A DNA stretch of 64,000 nucleotides from Chthoniobacter flavus (GTDB lineage Bacteria; Verrucomicrobiota; Verrucomicrobiia; Chthoniobacterales; JACTMZ01). The stretch lies in contig CAMDUL010000001.1 in assembly GCA_945878135.1 (NCBI GenBank), forward strand, positions 147,670-211,669, read 5' to 3'. The notes beneath the pieces are model-generated. The model saw only the letters and a program-made list of their open reading frames with translations, had not been told where the DNA came from and made no database searches. Positions 44,265 to 55,551 of this stretch are shown piece after piece. The number at the start of each line of letters is the position of its first letter. Within the stretch, counting starts at the first letter, position 1. The translations under genes were made by a program, and so were the position numbers.

Positions 44265-44681
44265 ATGACGCGTCATCTTTCTTGCTCGCCGGACGAGACC
44301 GTGGCCGCCGGCCGCGATCTCGCGCGCCGGCTCGACCCCGGCGCCACCGTCGCCCTCGAGGGGGAACTCGGCGCCGGCAAGACGCATTTTGTCCGCGGCC
44401 TCGTGGCCGGATGGGGCGGGGCCGAAGACGCCACCAGCCCGACCTTCTCCCTGGTCCACGAATACCCCACGCCGCGCGGCCCCGTCTTCCACCTCGACCT
44501 CTACCGCGCCGCCTCGGCCGACGAAGTGTGGTCCGCGGCGCACGACGAACTCGAAGCCCCGCACGGCCTTGTCGTGGTGGAATGGGCCGACCGTTTCCCC
44601 GGACTCCTGCCGTCCGCCTGCCTCAAAGTCCGCCTCACCCACGCCGGCGACGGCCGCCGCGAAATCGTCATCGAACCGTGA
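44265..44681 (+). CDS. tsaE: tRNA N6-threonylcarbamoyladenosine biosynthesis ATPase
   Basis: Works with TsaB and TsaD to form t6A37 in tRNAs that read ANN codons. 138 residues: Walker A in LEGELGAGKTHFVRG, SPTFSLVHEY and a Walker B-like LVVVEWADRF. Start ATG at 44265 (MTRHLSCSPDETV); an ATG 13 codons upstream is possible. It overlaps the tsaB start by four bases. Confidence 0.9.
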   Translation: MTRHLSCSPDETVAAGRDLARRLDPGATVALEGELGAGKTHFVRGLVAGWGGAEDATSPTFSLVHEYPTPRGPVFHLDLYRAASADEVWSAAHDELEAPHGLVVVEWADRFPGLLPSACLKVRLTHAGDGRREIVIEP

Positions 44682-45292
44682 AAATCCTCGCCCTGGAAAC
44701 ATCCTCCGCCCGGGCCGGCGTGGCGGTGTCCGAGAACGGACGGCTGGTCATCGTCCGGCCCTTCGAGGCCCCGCGGGGCCGCGGGGCGGAAATCTTCACC
44801 GTGCTCGAGGAATGCCGCGAATTCTGGCGCGGAGCCGACCGGCTCGCCGTCGGGATCGGTCCCGGATCCTACAACGGTTTGCGCGTGGCCTGCGCTCTGG
44901 CCGGATCGTTCCAATTGGCCCTCGGCCTCGAACTCGTCGCCGCGCCGTCACCTTGCCTGCTGGGGGTGACGAACGATCACTACTTCGCGACCGGAGATGC
45001 GCGCGGCGGCCGCGTTTACTGGGCCGAGGTGCGGGACCGTCGGTTGCAAGGCGAGATCACCCTGCTCGACCACGGGCAACTGGCGGACCGTTTGGCCGGC
45101 GCCGGAACCGCACCCGTCTACCGCGTCGGTTCGCTTCCGGCCGCCGGGCATCTTCCGGAGTCATCTCCCGACCCCGCCGTCCTCGCGCAACTGGCTGCCA
45201 CGCTTCCGCCGGCCGATCCGGGCCATCTTGAACCGCTCTACCTCAAACCCCCGCACATCACCGCGCCGCGCCGCCGGCCCACGGACCCGTGA
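44678..45292 (+). CDS. tsaB: tRNA threonylcarbamoyladenosine biosynthesis protein TsaB
   Basis: Non-catalytic partner of TsaD. 204 residues with the ASKHA start ILALETSSARAGVAV and the TsaB motif AVGIGPGSYNGLRVACALA. The GTG start overlaps the tsaE stop (GTGA). The protein is slightly short at its C-terminus compared with TsaB of enteric bacteria, normal in this lineage as far as I can judge. Confidence 0.88.
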   Translation: MKILALETSSARAGVAVSENGRLVIVRPFEAPRGRGAEIFTVLEECREFWRGADRLAVGIGPGSYNGLRVACALAGSFQLALGLELVAAPSPCLLGVTNDHYFATGDARGGRVYWAEVRDRRLQGEITLLDHGQLADRLAGAGTAPVYRVGSLPAAGHLPESSPDPAVLAQLAATLPPADPGHLEPLYLKPPHITAPRRRPTDP

Positions 45293-45355
45293 CCGGTCCG
45301 CGACGGCTTGCCAGCGAGGGCTGATGGGTGTTCATTCAAAGGTTTACGGCGTCCT

Positions 45356-47371
45356 ATGCACCGCCTTCTGCCAGTCCTGGCCGCCCTTCTGGCGGCGACC
45401 GCGGTGTCCGCCAACCAGCGACTCACCGACATGGTCGATGTGCCCAAGCCGACTTGGGAGACCCAGAAACAGGCCCGGACCTACCTGATCGACATCCCCG
45501 CGCCGCGCGGACAGATCACCGACCGCCATGGCAAGCCGCTAGCCCAGACCCGCGTGGCCTACAACCTCGGCCTCAGCTTCCCCACCCCGTTGGATTTCAA
45601 CGACAGCCGGGTGGTCAATTTCGCCCGCAGCCAGATCCTCACCGCGGAAAAACTGCTCAACCAGCGCTTCAACGTGACCGACGAGGCTCTCGTCCAGCAT
45701 TACAACAACCGCGGGATCCTCCCTTTCATCCTGGCCGAGGATCTCTCCAACGCCCAAGTCGCCGCGGTCAGCCGCGGACTCGGCACCGGCCTCGTGCTCC
45801 AACCGGCTTACGTCCGGCATTACCCGCAGGGCGAAAGTGCCGCGCACATCGTCGGCTACACCGGACGCGTCGCCCCGCTCTCGCTCAAGCCCATCGAAAA
45901 CAAAGACCTGCTCTTCCCCGATGCCGAGGGACGCGAGGGGCTGGAAAAAGTTTTCGACAACGAACTGCGCGGCGAGCCCGGAGTGCTCAACCTCACCCTC
46001 AACGTGGAGGGCAAACGCACCACCGAACGCATCGTCCGCCAGCCTGTCCCCGGTTACAATGTCATAACAACGCTCGACCTCGACGTGCAGAAAGCCTGCG
46101 AGACCGCGCTGGCCAAAAGCGGACGGCGCGGCGCCGTCGTCGTGGTCGACCCGAACAACGGCGAAATCCTCGGCATGGCCTCCCGCCCCTCGTTCGACCC
46201 GAACTCCTTCATTCCCGTCATCAAGCAGGAGGTCTTCGACAAACTCAACAATGACCCCGCCGTCCCGCTCTACCCCCGCGCCTTCCGCTCCGCCTACCCG
46301 CCCGGCTCGACCTTCAAGACCTTCGTCGGTCTGGCCGCCCTCGAGTCCGGCGAGATCACGCCGTCGTCGCGCATCAGCTGCCCGGGCGGCCTGCAGGTCG
46401 GCAATTTCTATTTCCGCAACCACCGCTCCGGCCACTCCGGCAACCTGACCCTGGCCCAAGCACTGGCGCAATCCTGCAATACATGGTTCTACCAAGCCGG
46501 CCTGAAAATCGGCGCCGAACCCATCCTCGCGTGGGCCCACGCCCTCGGGTTAGGGCAACGCACCGGCATCCCGCTGGCCGCCGAATCCGCGGGCAACGTC
46601 CCCGACGACGACTACATGCTGCGCGTGCACAGCCGCAAAATCCTCCAAGGCGACACGGCCAACATCAGCATCGGCCAGGGCGACGTCCTGGTCACCCCGC
46701 TGCAGATGGCCCAGGCCATGGGCGTGCTCGCCGCGCGCGGCAGCTTTCACCAGACGCGCCTGGTCAAGCAGGTGCAGAGCCTGGACAACAAGATTGTCGC
46801 CGCCTACCCGGACCGCATCCGCGCCGAGCTCAACATCGCCGAGGAAAACCTCGACGACCTGAACAAGGGCCTCGTCATGGTCACCACGCACGGCACCGGC
46901 ACCGGCCGGCGCGCGGCCACCGTGCGCGGGGTGAAAGTCGCCGGCAAGACCGGCACCGCTCAGTGGGGCCCGGTGCGCAAACGCCGCAACGCCGCCTGGT
47001 TCGCCGGTTACGCCCCCGCCAACCACCCGCCGCTCTACGCTTTCGCCGCGGTGGTCGAAAGCAACCCCGGTGAAAGCATCTCGGCCGGCAGCTACGCCGC
47101 GCCGGTCATCGGCAACCTCCTCGCCACCCTCTTCAAAGGCTACAAGCCGCCGGCCAAAGGCGAGAAAAAGGACGAGGAACCGGCGGAGGAGACCGCCGCG
47201 GAAACCCCGGACATGCCGGACGCGGAGAACGGCGAGGACATTACCCTCTCGCTCGACACGCCGGTGGAGCTCACCGAACTGACCACCGATCTCATGAATC
47301 CCGAAGGCGCCCCGACCTTCGACGAACCCGCCTCGATGACACCCACCCCCGCGCCACCATCCTTCGAGTGA
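45356..47371 (+). CDS. Class B penicillin-binding protein (PBP2-like transpeptidase)
   Basis: Cross-links peptidoglycan. 671 residues. The N-terminal hydrophobic segment looks like a cleavable or short anchor (LPVLAALLAATAVSA). The PBP dimer part begins with APRGQITDRHGKPLA. Transpeptidase motifs: SxxK in YPPGSTFKTF, SxN in SCNTWFYQAG and KTG in AGKTGTAQWG. A disordered acidic tail of about 80 residues follows (EEPAEETAAETPD). No mreBCD or rodA is beside it, so an assignment to the elongasome (mrdA) is likely but not proven. Confidence 0.87.
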   Translation: MHRLLPVLAALLAATAVSANQRLTDMVDVPKPTWETQKQARTYLIDIPAPRGQITDRHGKPLAQTRVAYNLGLSFPTPLDFNDSRVVNFARSQILTAEKLLNQRFNVTDEALVQHYNNRGILPFILAEDLSNAQVAAVSRGLGTGLVLQPAYVRHYPQGESAAHIVGYTGRVAPLSLKPIENKDLLFPDAEGREGLEKVFDNELRGEPGVLNLTLNVEGKRTTERIVRQPVPGYNVITTLDLDVQKACETALAKSGRRGAVVVVDPNNGEILGMASRPSFDPNSFIPVIKQEVFDKLNNDPAVPLYPRAFRSAYPPGSTFKTFVGLAALESGEITPSSRISCPGGLQVGNFYFRNHRSGHSGNLTLAQALAQSCNTWFYQAGLKIGAEPILAWAHALGLGQRTGIPLAAESAGNVPDDDYMLRVHSRKILQGDTANISIGQGDVLVTPLQMAQAMGVLAARGSFHQTRLVKQVQSLDNKIVAAYPDRIRAELNIAEENLDDLNKGLVMVTTHGTGTGRRAATVRGVKVAGKTGTAQWGPVRKRRNAAWFAGYAPANHPPLYAFAAVVESNPGESISAGSYAAPVIGNLLATLFKGYKPPAKGEKKDEEPAEETAAETPDMPDAENGEDITLSLDTPVELTELTTDLMNPEGAPTFDEPASMTPTPAPPSFE

Positions 47372-47435
47372 GCAACGCGCCGGCTGCGGCTTTGCCTTGG
47401 CCGAAAAGGCCCGGCCGCACAAACATTCCCACACT

Positions 47436-49133
47436 ATGCTTGAACTGCGCGATTTGACCGTGACGGCCGGCGACGGGGACCGCGCGCCCGTTTTGTTGTC
47501 CGAGATCACCGCGCGCTTCCCCCGCGGCGAAGTCTGCGCGCTGCTCGGGCCGAGCGGCAGCGGCAAAACCACCCTCGTGCGTGCCGTGGCCGGCATTGCC
47601 GGGGCGACCACCGGGTCCCTCCACTGGGAGGGTCTCGACCTCGAGCTGGAAGACCTGCCCCCCTCGCAAATCGGCTACGTGCCGCAATTCACCATCAGCG
47701 AGGAAAATCTCACCGCACGCGAGAACGTCGTGCACGCCATCCGGTTGCGGGTGGCCGGACTGCGCGGACCGGAAATGGAAACCCGCGCGGATGAATTGCT
47801 CGCCCTGACCGGACTGACCGAAGCGGCCGGCACTTTGTCCAAGCACCTCTCCGGGGGACAACGGCGGCGGCTCGCCCTTTCCATGGAACTGGTCAGCGAG
47901 CCGCCCCTGCTGCTCTGCGACGAGGTGACCAGCGGACTCGACGCGCGCGCCGAGCGGGAAATTCTCGCACTCATGCGCCGCATCGCGCGCGAGGGCAACC
48001 GCGTCGTGCTGGTCGTGACCCACGGACTGCGCGACCTTGCGTCCTTCGACCAGGTCGCCGTGCTCTCCGACGGACACCTCGCTTATCTCGGTCCGCCCGG
48101 CACCGTCGCCCACTATTTCCGCGCGGACCAACCCGAGGAAGTCTTCGAGGTGCTTCCCCGGCGCACCGGAGCCGAATGGCACGCCTCTTGGGTGAAACAC
48201 CGCGCGCATTTCGAAGGAGGGAAAAATTCCGTCCGCAACGCGCCGGACCGCGCCGCGACACCCGCCGCGTCCGGTCTGCCCTCACCCGCCAGCCAGTTCC
48301 TCGCCCTGCTCGCCGCCCGGTGGAAAGTTTTTTTCCGCAACAAAAGCGGGATCGCTCTGCAACTCGGCCTCGTCCTCGGCTTTCCCCTCGTCGTGGCTGT
48401 CTTTGCCCTCGACGGCCTGCCTCCCGTCCCCAGCCTCGACGCCGCCCTGAGCGGGGATGTCGTGCGCCAGCTGGTCGAAGCGCGAACGTTCGCCGAGGGG
48501 GCGAGCAAAGCCGGCAGCGCCGTCTCCGGGCTCATCCTCCTCCAAGTCATTCTCCTCGGATTGCTCGGCGCGAACAACAGCGCGCGGGAAATCGCCGGCG
48601 AGCGGGCCATCTACGAGAAGGAACGTTTCGCCGGACTCAGCCCCGCTGCCTACGTCGCCTCCAAGGCCTCGTTCCTCGCCGTCCTTGTCCTGCTGCAGTC
48701 CGCGTGGATGACCTGGTTCGTGCGCACCGTCACGCACTTCCCCGGCGACGCCGGAGGGCAGTTCCTTTTTTTCCTTCTCGTCAACGCCGCCCTCACCGCC
48801 GTCTGCCTCGGCATATCCGCCCTGGCCCGGACCGCCGACCAGGCCTCGCTCGCCTCGATCTACCTCGTCGGATTCCAACTGCCGCTCTCCGGCGCGGTCC
48901 TCGCCCTGCCGGCCGGACTCGACGCCGCGCTCCGCCCTTTCGTCGCCGCCTACTGGAGTTGGAGCGGCGCTTTGCAAAGCCTGCGGGAAACCCGCTACTA
49001 TGACGTGCTCGAAATGGTCATTCCCACCACGCTTTCCGCCTCCGCCCTTTGCCTCTGGGTCCTCGTCCTGCACATCGTCTTCGGCATTTTTCTCGCATGG
49101 CTGGGTTGCCTTCGGGCCGCTTGGGATCGATAA
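47436..49133 (+). CDS. ABC-2 transporter with fused ATPase and permease (ABCG-like)
   Basis: A 565-residue half transporter. ATPase in residues 1-240: GPSGSGKTTLVRA (Walker A), LSGGQRRRLALSMEL (signature) and LLLCDEVTSGLD (Walker B). A linker leads to an ABC-2 permease with six membrane helices (residues about 290-560), the order of ABCG/WHITE exporters. Such proteins export lipids or hydrophobic compounds. The next two genes follow at 0 and -4 bp, so an export system of three proteins is likely. Start ATG 47436. Confidence 0.87.
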   Translation: MLELRDLTVTAGDGDRAPVLLSEITARFPRGEVCALLGPSGSGKTTLVRAVAGIAGATTGSLHWEGLDLELEDLPPSQIGYVPQFTISEENLTARENVVHAIRLRVAGLRGPEMETRADELLALTGLTEAAGTLSKHLSGGQRRRLALSMELVSEPPLLLCDEVTSGLDARAEREILALMRRIAREGNRVVLVVTHGLRDLASFDQVAVLSDGHLAYLGPPGTVAHYFRADQPEEVFEVLPRRTGAEWHASWVKHRAHFEGGKNSVRNAPDRAATPAASGLPSPASQFLALLAARWKVFFRNKSGIALQLGLVLGFPLVVAVFALDGLPPVPSLDAALSGDVVRQLVEARTFAEGASKAGSAVSGLILLQVILLGLLGANNSAREIAGERAIYEKERFAGLSPAAYVASKASFLAVLVLLQSAWMTWFVRTVTHFPGDAGGQFLFFLLVNAALTAVCLGISALARTADQASLASIYLVGFQLPLSGAVLALPAGLDAALRPFVAAYWSWSGALQSLRETRYYDVLEMVIPTTLSASALCLWVLVLHIVFGIFLAWLGCLRAAWDR

Positions 49134-49541
49134 ATGGCCTCCATGGTCCGACGCGCCCGCACCCTGCCCAAAACCGGATGGCTCCTCGCCGGCCTCGCCG
49201 CCGTGCTCCTCCTCATCGCCGCGGGCGGCTACTTCCTCGGCGCGGCCGGGCACCCCTACCGCACGGCACCGGAATTTCCGGTCGAGGAATACCTCGCCAA
49301 CTCCGGCACCATGCGCGGCAACACCTACCGCGTGGAAGGCGCGGTGCTCAACTCCATCGCGTGGTCGCCCGGACGCGGACGGCTCATCTCCGTGCAGCCG
49401 ACCGGTTCCGATTCACCCGTCCCCATCGTCCTGCCCGCCGACCTGCCGGAAGCCAATGTGCAGAAAGGCCAGCGCTTCCACTTCCTCGTGGAAGTCCGGG
49501 AAAACGGGATACTGTATGCGCAGGACCTGACCAAATCATGA
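49134..49541 (+). CDS. Membrane-anchored small beta-domain protein
   Basis: A 135-residue protein. One membrane helix (residues about 16-37, WLLAGLAAVLLLIAAGGYFLG) and a periplasmic domain with beta strands resembling an OB fold (GNTYRVEGAVLNSIAW, RLISVQPTG, QRFHFLVEVRENGILYAQDL). It begins directly after the ABC transporter stop and overlaps the next gene by four bases. No family recognised; a periplasmic partner of the transporter is a reasonable guess. Confidence 0.7.
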   Translation: MASMVRRARTLPKTGWLLAGLAAVLLLIAAGGYFLGAAGHPYRTAPEFPVEEYLANSGTMRGNTYRVEGAVLNSIAWSPGRGRLISVQPTGSDSPVPIVLPADLPEANVQKGQRFHFLVEVRENGILYAQDLTKS

Positions 49542-51646
49542 GCGCCCCCCGCCGCCTCCTCGCCGCCCTGCTCCTCGCTGTCGCTCCGGCCGCGGCCCAG
49601 GACACCGCGGGCCTCGGCGACTCGGACGCCGCGACCGGCGGGGCGCGGCCGCCGCAAATGAACGAGGGGTTCATCGGACGCGACATTCCGGCCTTCGACC
49701 CGGGGAGCGAGGTCGCATCGTTCGACGGCAAAATCTGGAATATCAACAACAACCGCCTCTTCCGTGCCCGCTTCGAAAAATACCTCAACGCCCCCGCCGC
49801 CACCGGGCCGGCGGACGTGGCCTACCGCCGGACCATCGACCGCATGCTCGAACTGCTCGCGCCCGGCAACGCCACGCCGCAGAACATCGACCAGGCCTTC
49901 GCCCTGCTGCCCCAAGCCTCGGCCTACCGCGACGATGCCAATCTCTGCCGCACCATGTCCGACGCCATCCACGCGGCGCGGACCAGCCTGCAGACGGTGG
50001 CCAAACTCAAGCGGGAGAACGAAATCCTCGAAAAACAACGCAAGACCGCCGAGTGGAACAACCAGATGGCGGCCCGCAACTCCGCGCTGAAATCCCCGGC
50101 CGGATCGAGCGACGCCGCCATCGCCGCGCAGCAGGAAAACCTCAAATTCGAACGCGATGCCAAGATGGCCAACACCCAGCGGGTGCTGTCCGACATCGGC
50201 CAGACCATCGAGAACAACAAGCTGCGCATCGCCCTGACCGAACTGAACACCCGCGGCCACCTGCAGGCCCTCATCATGCAATACTTCGCCACGCGGCGCT
50301 TCGAGCATGTCCTCATCGCCAACCGCTTCTACCGCGCGATCTACCGGGACGGTGACAACTCCATCGATGTCTACAAACGCATGGTCGAATCCCTGCCGGC
50401 CAACAAGGACACGGGACAAGCCCGCATCCGGGCCGAATTCGACCCGCAAGTGGCCGCCTCCGGCGCGTCCGCCGACGGCGGCGGGGGGAGCGGCATCGCG
50501 ACGGGCGCCGGGCCCGGCGGAGCGGGAGTCGAAGTCGGCCGGCGGGGCGGCACGACCGGCGGCACCGGCGGCGCGTTTTCCGCCAGCGGGCTCAAGCTCG
50601 GCCTGGACAACTTCAGCGTGGAAAGCCTGACCGGCGGCGCGGCGGTCGCCGCGCAGACCGTGAGCAAACTGGTCAGCTCGCTCAGCCAGATCGACAGCCT
50701 GGCCAACGAAGCGATCCGCGATGTCAACGAAGGCGTCGAGGCCTACAAGTTCCTTCTCGAGCAGGGCGAACTGAACAGCGCGACCGAGCGGTTGGCCGAG
50801 ACGTTCGCCCTCGGCGAATTCATGCCGAGCGTGCGCCTCCTCTCCCGCGAGGACAAACGCCGCGCGCTCAAGTTCGCGCAAATGAAAAACGAACTCCTCG
50901 CCGCGCTCGAGGTCAACGACCTGACCCGCGCCGGCACACTCGTCGAGGAACTGGGCGCCACCGCCTCGGATTTCGACGCCAGCAAGCCGCTGGCCAAGAT
51001 CGAGACGGCCAAGACGATCAGCGCCATGCACCTGGCCAAGGCGAAGAATGCCGCGGTCTCGGGCGACCGCGCCGCCATGGAGGCGGAACTGCGCGCCGCC
51101 GCCGAAATCTGGCCGCGCAACCCCGCGCTGGCCGAAGTCGGGGAGAACATCTTCCGCCAGACCGATGTCCAGCAGCAGGCCCTCGTCGAACTCGACCGGC
51201 TCATGGAACAGGGCGACCACCGCGCTATCTTCAAGCAAAGCGCCCGCTTCATCGCGGCCAGCGCGCTTTATCCCGACCGGCAGGAAAAGCTCGGGGACAT
51301 TCTCGCCCAAATGACCGAGATCGAGGGCGCCCTCCAGCGGGCCCGAGAGATCCAGCAGCGCGGCGATGCGGCCGGCGCCTGGGAAAGCATCCAGCTCGCG
51401 GCGGACAAATACCCGCAGGACAACGAGATCAACCGCCTCCGCGCCGACCTGGCCAGCGGCGGCGCCGCCACCTTCGTGCAATCCCTCAACAAGGGTGACG
51501 ACCTGGCCGCCCGCGGCGAATACGGCGCGGCCCTCGCCTGGTATCTCGACGCGCACCGGCAATACCCGCCGAGCACCTTCGCCCAGGAAAAAATCGACGC
51601 TCTCGCCGCGCAAATCCTCCCGGACTCGGCGCCCGCCGCGCCCTGA
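49538..51646 (+). CDS. Secreted helical/TPR-like protein with glycine-rich linker
   Basis: A 702-residue exported protein with signal peptide (RRLLAALLLAVAPAAAQD). Residues about 40-130 form an N-terminal domain (GRDIPAFDPGSEVASFDGKIWNI is cited in part), 145-250 a coiled coil (KLKRENEILEKQRKTAEWN), then a Gly-rich linker, and the C-terminal half is TPR-like (KNAAVSGDRAAMEAELRAAA, LDAHRQYPPS). No catalytic motif. It is co-translated with the ABC transporter module and may be an envelope scaffold. Confidence 0.73.
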   Translation: MSAPRRLLAALLLAVAPAAAQDTAGLGDSDAATGGARPPQMNEGFIGRDIPAFDPGSEVASFDGKIWNINNNRLFRARFEKYLNAPAATGPADVAYRRTIDRMLELLAPGNATPQNIDQAFALLPQASAYRDDANLCRTMSDAIHAARTSLQTVAKLKRENEILEKQRKTAEWNNQMAARNSALKSPAGSSDAAIAAQQENLKFERDAKMANTQRVLSDIGQTIENNKLRIALTELNTRGHLQALIMQYFATRRFEHVLIANRFYRAIYRDGDNSIDVYKRMVESLPANKDTGQARIRAEFDPQVAASGASADGGGGSGIATGAGPGGAGVEVGRRGGTTGGTGGAFSASGLKLGLDNFSVESLTGGAAVAAQTVSKLVSSLSQIDSLANEAIRDVNEGVEAYKFLLEQGELNSATERLAETFALGEFMPSVRLLSREDKRRALKFAQMKNELLAALEVNDLTRAGTLVEELGATASDFDASKPLAKIETAKTISAMHLAKAKNAAVSGDRAAMEAELRAAAEIWPRNPALAEVGENIFRQTDVQQQALVELDRLMEQGDHRAIFKQSARFIAASALYPDRQEKLGDILAQMTEIEGALQRAREIQQRGDAAGAWESIQLAADKYPQDNEINRLRADLASGGAATFVQSLNKGDDLAARGEYGAALAWYLDAHRQYPPSTFAQEKIDALAAQILPDSAPAAP

Positions 51647-51708
51647 GCGGACGCCGCCGGGGTGATCACCCCGTGGTCGATCGCGCCGCGCGGACGCAGA
51701 TTGCCGGG

Positions 51709-51903
51709 ATGAAAAAACCGAAACACTGGTCGCAGCCGGCCACCCGCGTCCACGTCTCCCGCGACGACCGGACCCGCACCTGGGCCGGCAAAACCGTGCA
51801 GAGCAAGGTCCGCAGCGAAGGACGCCACCGCGCCGCCCTCGAAAGATCGGTCACGGTGCGGCAAACCTACCAGGCCGCGGCCGCCAAAACGAATCCCGGT
51901 TGA
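51709..51903 (+). CDS. Small basic hypothetical protein
   Basis: A 64-residue, strongly basic protein (MKKPKHWSQPATRVHVSRDDRTRTW) in the gap between the TPR-like gene and sdhB. Its charge would allow nucleic-acid binding. No family recognised; support is only its clean start and size. Confidence 0.5.
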   Translation: MKKPKHWSQPATRVHVSRDDRTRTWAGKTVQSKVRSEGRHRAALERSVTVRQTYQAAAAKTNPG

Positions 51904-51911
51904 GGGGCGCG

Positions 51912-52670
51912 CTACGCCGTCGCCTCGACCGCATGACGCGCGCTGGCCAGCGCATAATCGCGGTTCATCTTGGCAATGAAGGCCGCGGGGACCCCGGCCG
52001 GACACACCGCCTCGCACTCGTAAAAATTCGAGCAGTTGCCGAAGCCCTCCTTGTCCATCTGCGCGACCATCCCGCGCACGCGCCGGTTGGCTTCCGGTTT
52101 GCCCTGGGGCAGCAGTCCGAGGTGCCCGACCTTGGCCGCGACGAAGAGCATGGCCGACCCGTTGGGACACGCCGCCGCACAGGCCCCGCATCCGATACAG
52201 GCCGCCGCATCCATCGCGTAATCCGCCACCGTCTTGGGCACCGGCGTGTCGTTGGCGTCCTGCGCGTTGCCGCAACGTTCGCTGATGAATCCGCCCGCCG
52301 TGATGATGCGGTCGTAGGCCGAACGGTTGACCACCAAATCCTTGACCACGGGGAACGCACCCACGCGGAACGGTTCGATGTAAATTGTCTCCCCGTCGTT
52401 GAACTTCCGCATGTACAGCTGGCAGGCCGTCCCGCGCCCCGGACCCTGCGGAATCCCGTTGATGGTCAGACTGCACGCCCCGCAAATCCCCTCGCGGCAA
52501 TCATGATCGAAAGCCACCGGTTCCTCGCCCGCCTCGGTCAGCCGGTCGTTGACGATGTCCAGCATCTCCAGAAACGAGGCCTCCGACGGAATGTCTTTGG
52601 CCTCCAGGTCCTGGAAAGTCCCCTGCCCGCTGCCTTCTTCCTGACGCCAGATTTTCAGATGGAAGTTCAT
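51912..52670 (-). CDS. sdhB: Succinate dehydrogenase/fumarate reductase iron-sulfur subunit
   Basis: Passes electrons from the flavoprotein to quinone in complex II. 252 residues. [2Fe-2S] cluster: [16 protein letters not shown] and later RGTACQLY; [4Fe-4S]: [17 protein letters not shown]; [3Fe-4S]: [13 protein letters not shown]. It belongs to the type with sdhC-A-B order, but is separated from sdhA by 180 bp that hold a hairpin element and a second palindrome. No clear Shine-Dalgarno sequence stands before the ATG. Confidence 0.93.
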   Translation of the reverse strand: MNFHLKIWRQEEGSGQGTFQDLEAKDIPSEASFLEMLDIVNDRLTEAGEEPVAFDHDCREGICGACSLTINGIPQGPGRGTACQLYMRKFNDGETIYIEPFRVGAFPVVKDLVVNRSAYDRIITAGGFISERCGNAQDANDTPVPKTVADYAMDAAACIGCGACAAACPNGSAMLFVAAKVGHLGLLPQGKPEANRRVRGMVAQMDKEGFGNCSNFYECEAVCPAGVPAAFIAKMNRDYALASARHAVEATA

Positions 52671-52707
52671 GAGAGAGTAAGTTGAGAGCCGTAGCGGAGC
52701 GAAGACA

Positions 52708-52723
52708 GGTCGCCGCGGCGACC
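52708..52723. repeat. 16-bp perfect palindrome in the sdhA-sdhB gap
   Basis: GGTCGCCGCGGCGACC reads the same on both strands. It is preceded by AGCGGAGCGAAGACA. A similar but diverged sequence, AGCGAAGCGCGACAG followed by a TCGACC/GGTCGA hairpin, lies at 62768-62797. It may be a second small repeat family or a chance GC-rich palindrome. Confidence 0.45.
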
Positions 52724-52753
52724 AAATGAGGGTTGCCCTTTACGACATCCGGG

Positions 52754-52824
52754 TTGTAGCGGCGGTCTATGACCGCCGGTGCATGAAATAGAAAGCGTCC
52801 GACGGTCATAGACCGCCGCTACAA
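52754..52824. repeat. Paired-hairpin dispersed repeat, copy 2
   Basis: A 71-bp element inside the sdh operon. Left arm 52754-52779 and right arm 52799-52824 are 26-bp inverted repeats with one mismatch and a 19-base loop, the same geometry as copy 1 at 30.0 kb. Core palindrome: GGCGGTC-TAT-GACCGCC. Compared with copy 1, A and T are exchanged at the matching positions of both arms, so pairing is kept. Between sdhA and sdhB it may reduce read-through or protect the upstream mRNA. Confidence 0.85.
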
Positions 52825-52850
52825 AGTTCGGTTCGCTGTTCATAAGTCGA

Positions 52851-54772
<1,922 letters not shown>

Positions 54773-54776
<4 letters not shown>

Positions 54777-55540
54777 GATTGGGCGGAAGCTGTGGGTTCA
54801 GGGGCAACCCGGCGATCCTCCGGCAGCACCTGCAAATACCCCGCCACCGAAGCGACGGGAATCGAAGCAAAGCCGAGCATCAAAGCCCAGGAAACGAACA
54901 AAGCCCCGTGTTTGATCAGTCGGGCCGATTTGCGGCCGTTCAGACCGAAGGTCTGGAACACGCTGGAAATGCCGTGGCTCAAATGCATCCCGAGAAGCAG
55001 AAGACCGAGCAGATAAAATCCCGAGACCCACACATTGTGGAAACTCAGGATGATCATCGCCGCCACATCGTGCCGTCCTTCGAGGTCGTAGAGATGCGAG
55101 TGCGGGCTCATCCCCGCCGCGAATTGCAGCACATGAAAAATCAAAAAGGAGAGAACGACCAAGCCGCTTAACGCCATCGTCCGGGCAAAAACCGTGCTCT
55201 GCACCCGCGCCTTGACCGCGTAGCGCTGCGGTCGCGCCCGCCGGTTCTCCAGAACAAGGGTCAAAGTGGTGGAAATATGCACCAGAAACACGACCAGCAG
55301 TCCGCCCCGCGCCCCCCAGAGAAGAAGCGGACTGGCGTGCAAGGCCTCCGCATACGCGTTGATCCCCTCGCCGTAAGGACCGAAGTAGATCGTCAGGTTG
55401 CCCGCCAGATGGGCCAGAACAAACAAGATCAACAACGCGCCCGATATCCCCGCAACCCACTTCTTGCCGATCGACGAAGTGACAAAGGCCAACAACGGAT
55501 TGGGCTGGCGGGGTCCCCTGTAAACGGAAGCCACGGACAT
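54773..55540 (-). CDS. sdhC: Succinate dehydrogenase cytochrome b558 subunit
   Basis: Membrane anchor of complex II with haem b and the quinone site. 255 residues, five hydrophobic segments: [19 protein letters not shown] (first His), [50 protein letters not shown] and a last one near the C-terminus. The His residues in segments 1-4 are the haem ligands typical of the fused SdhC type, so no sdhD is needed. I start at ATG 55540 ([10 protein letters not shown]); the longer track ORF uses a TTG inside a palindrome. Confidence 0.89.
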
Positions 55541-55551
55541 GATCAGGCACA

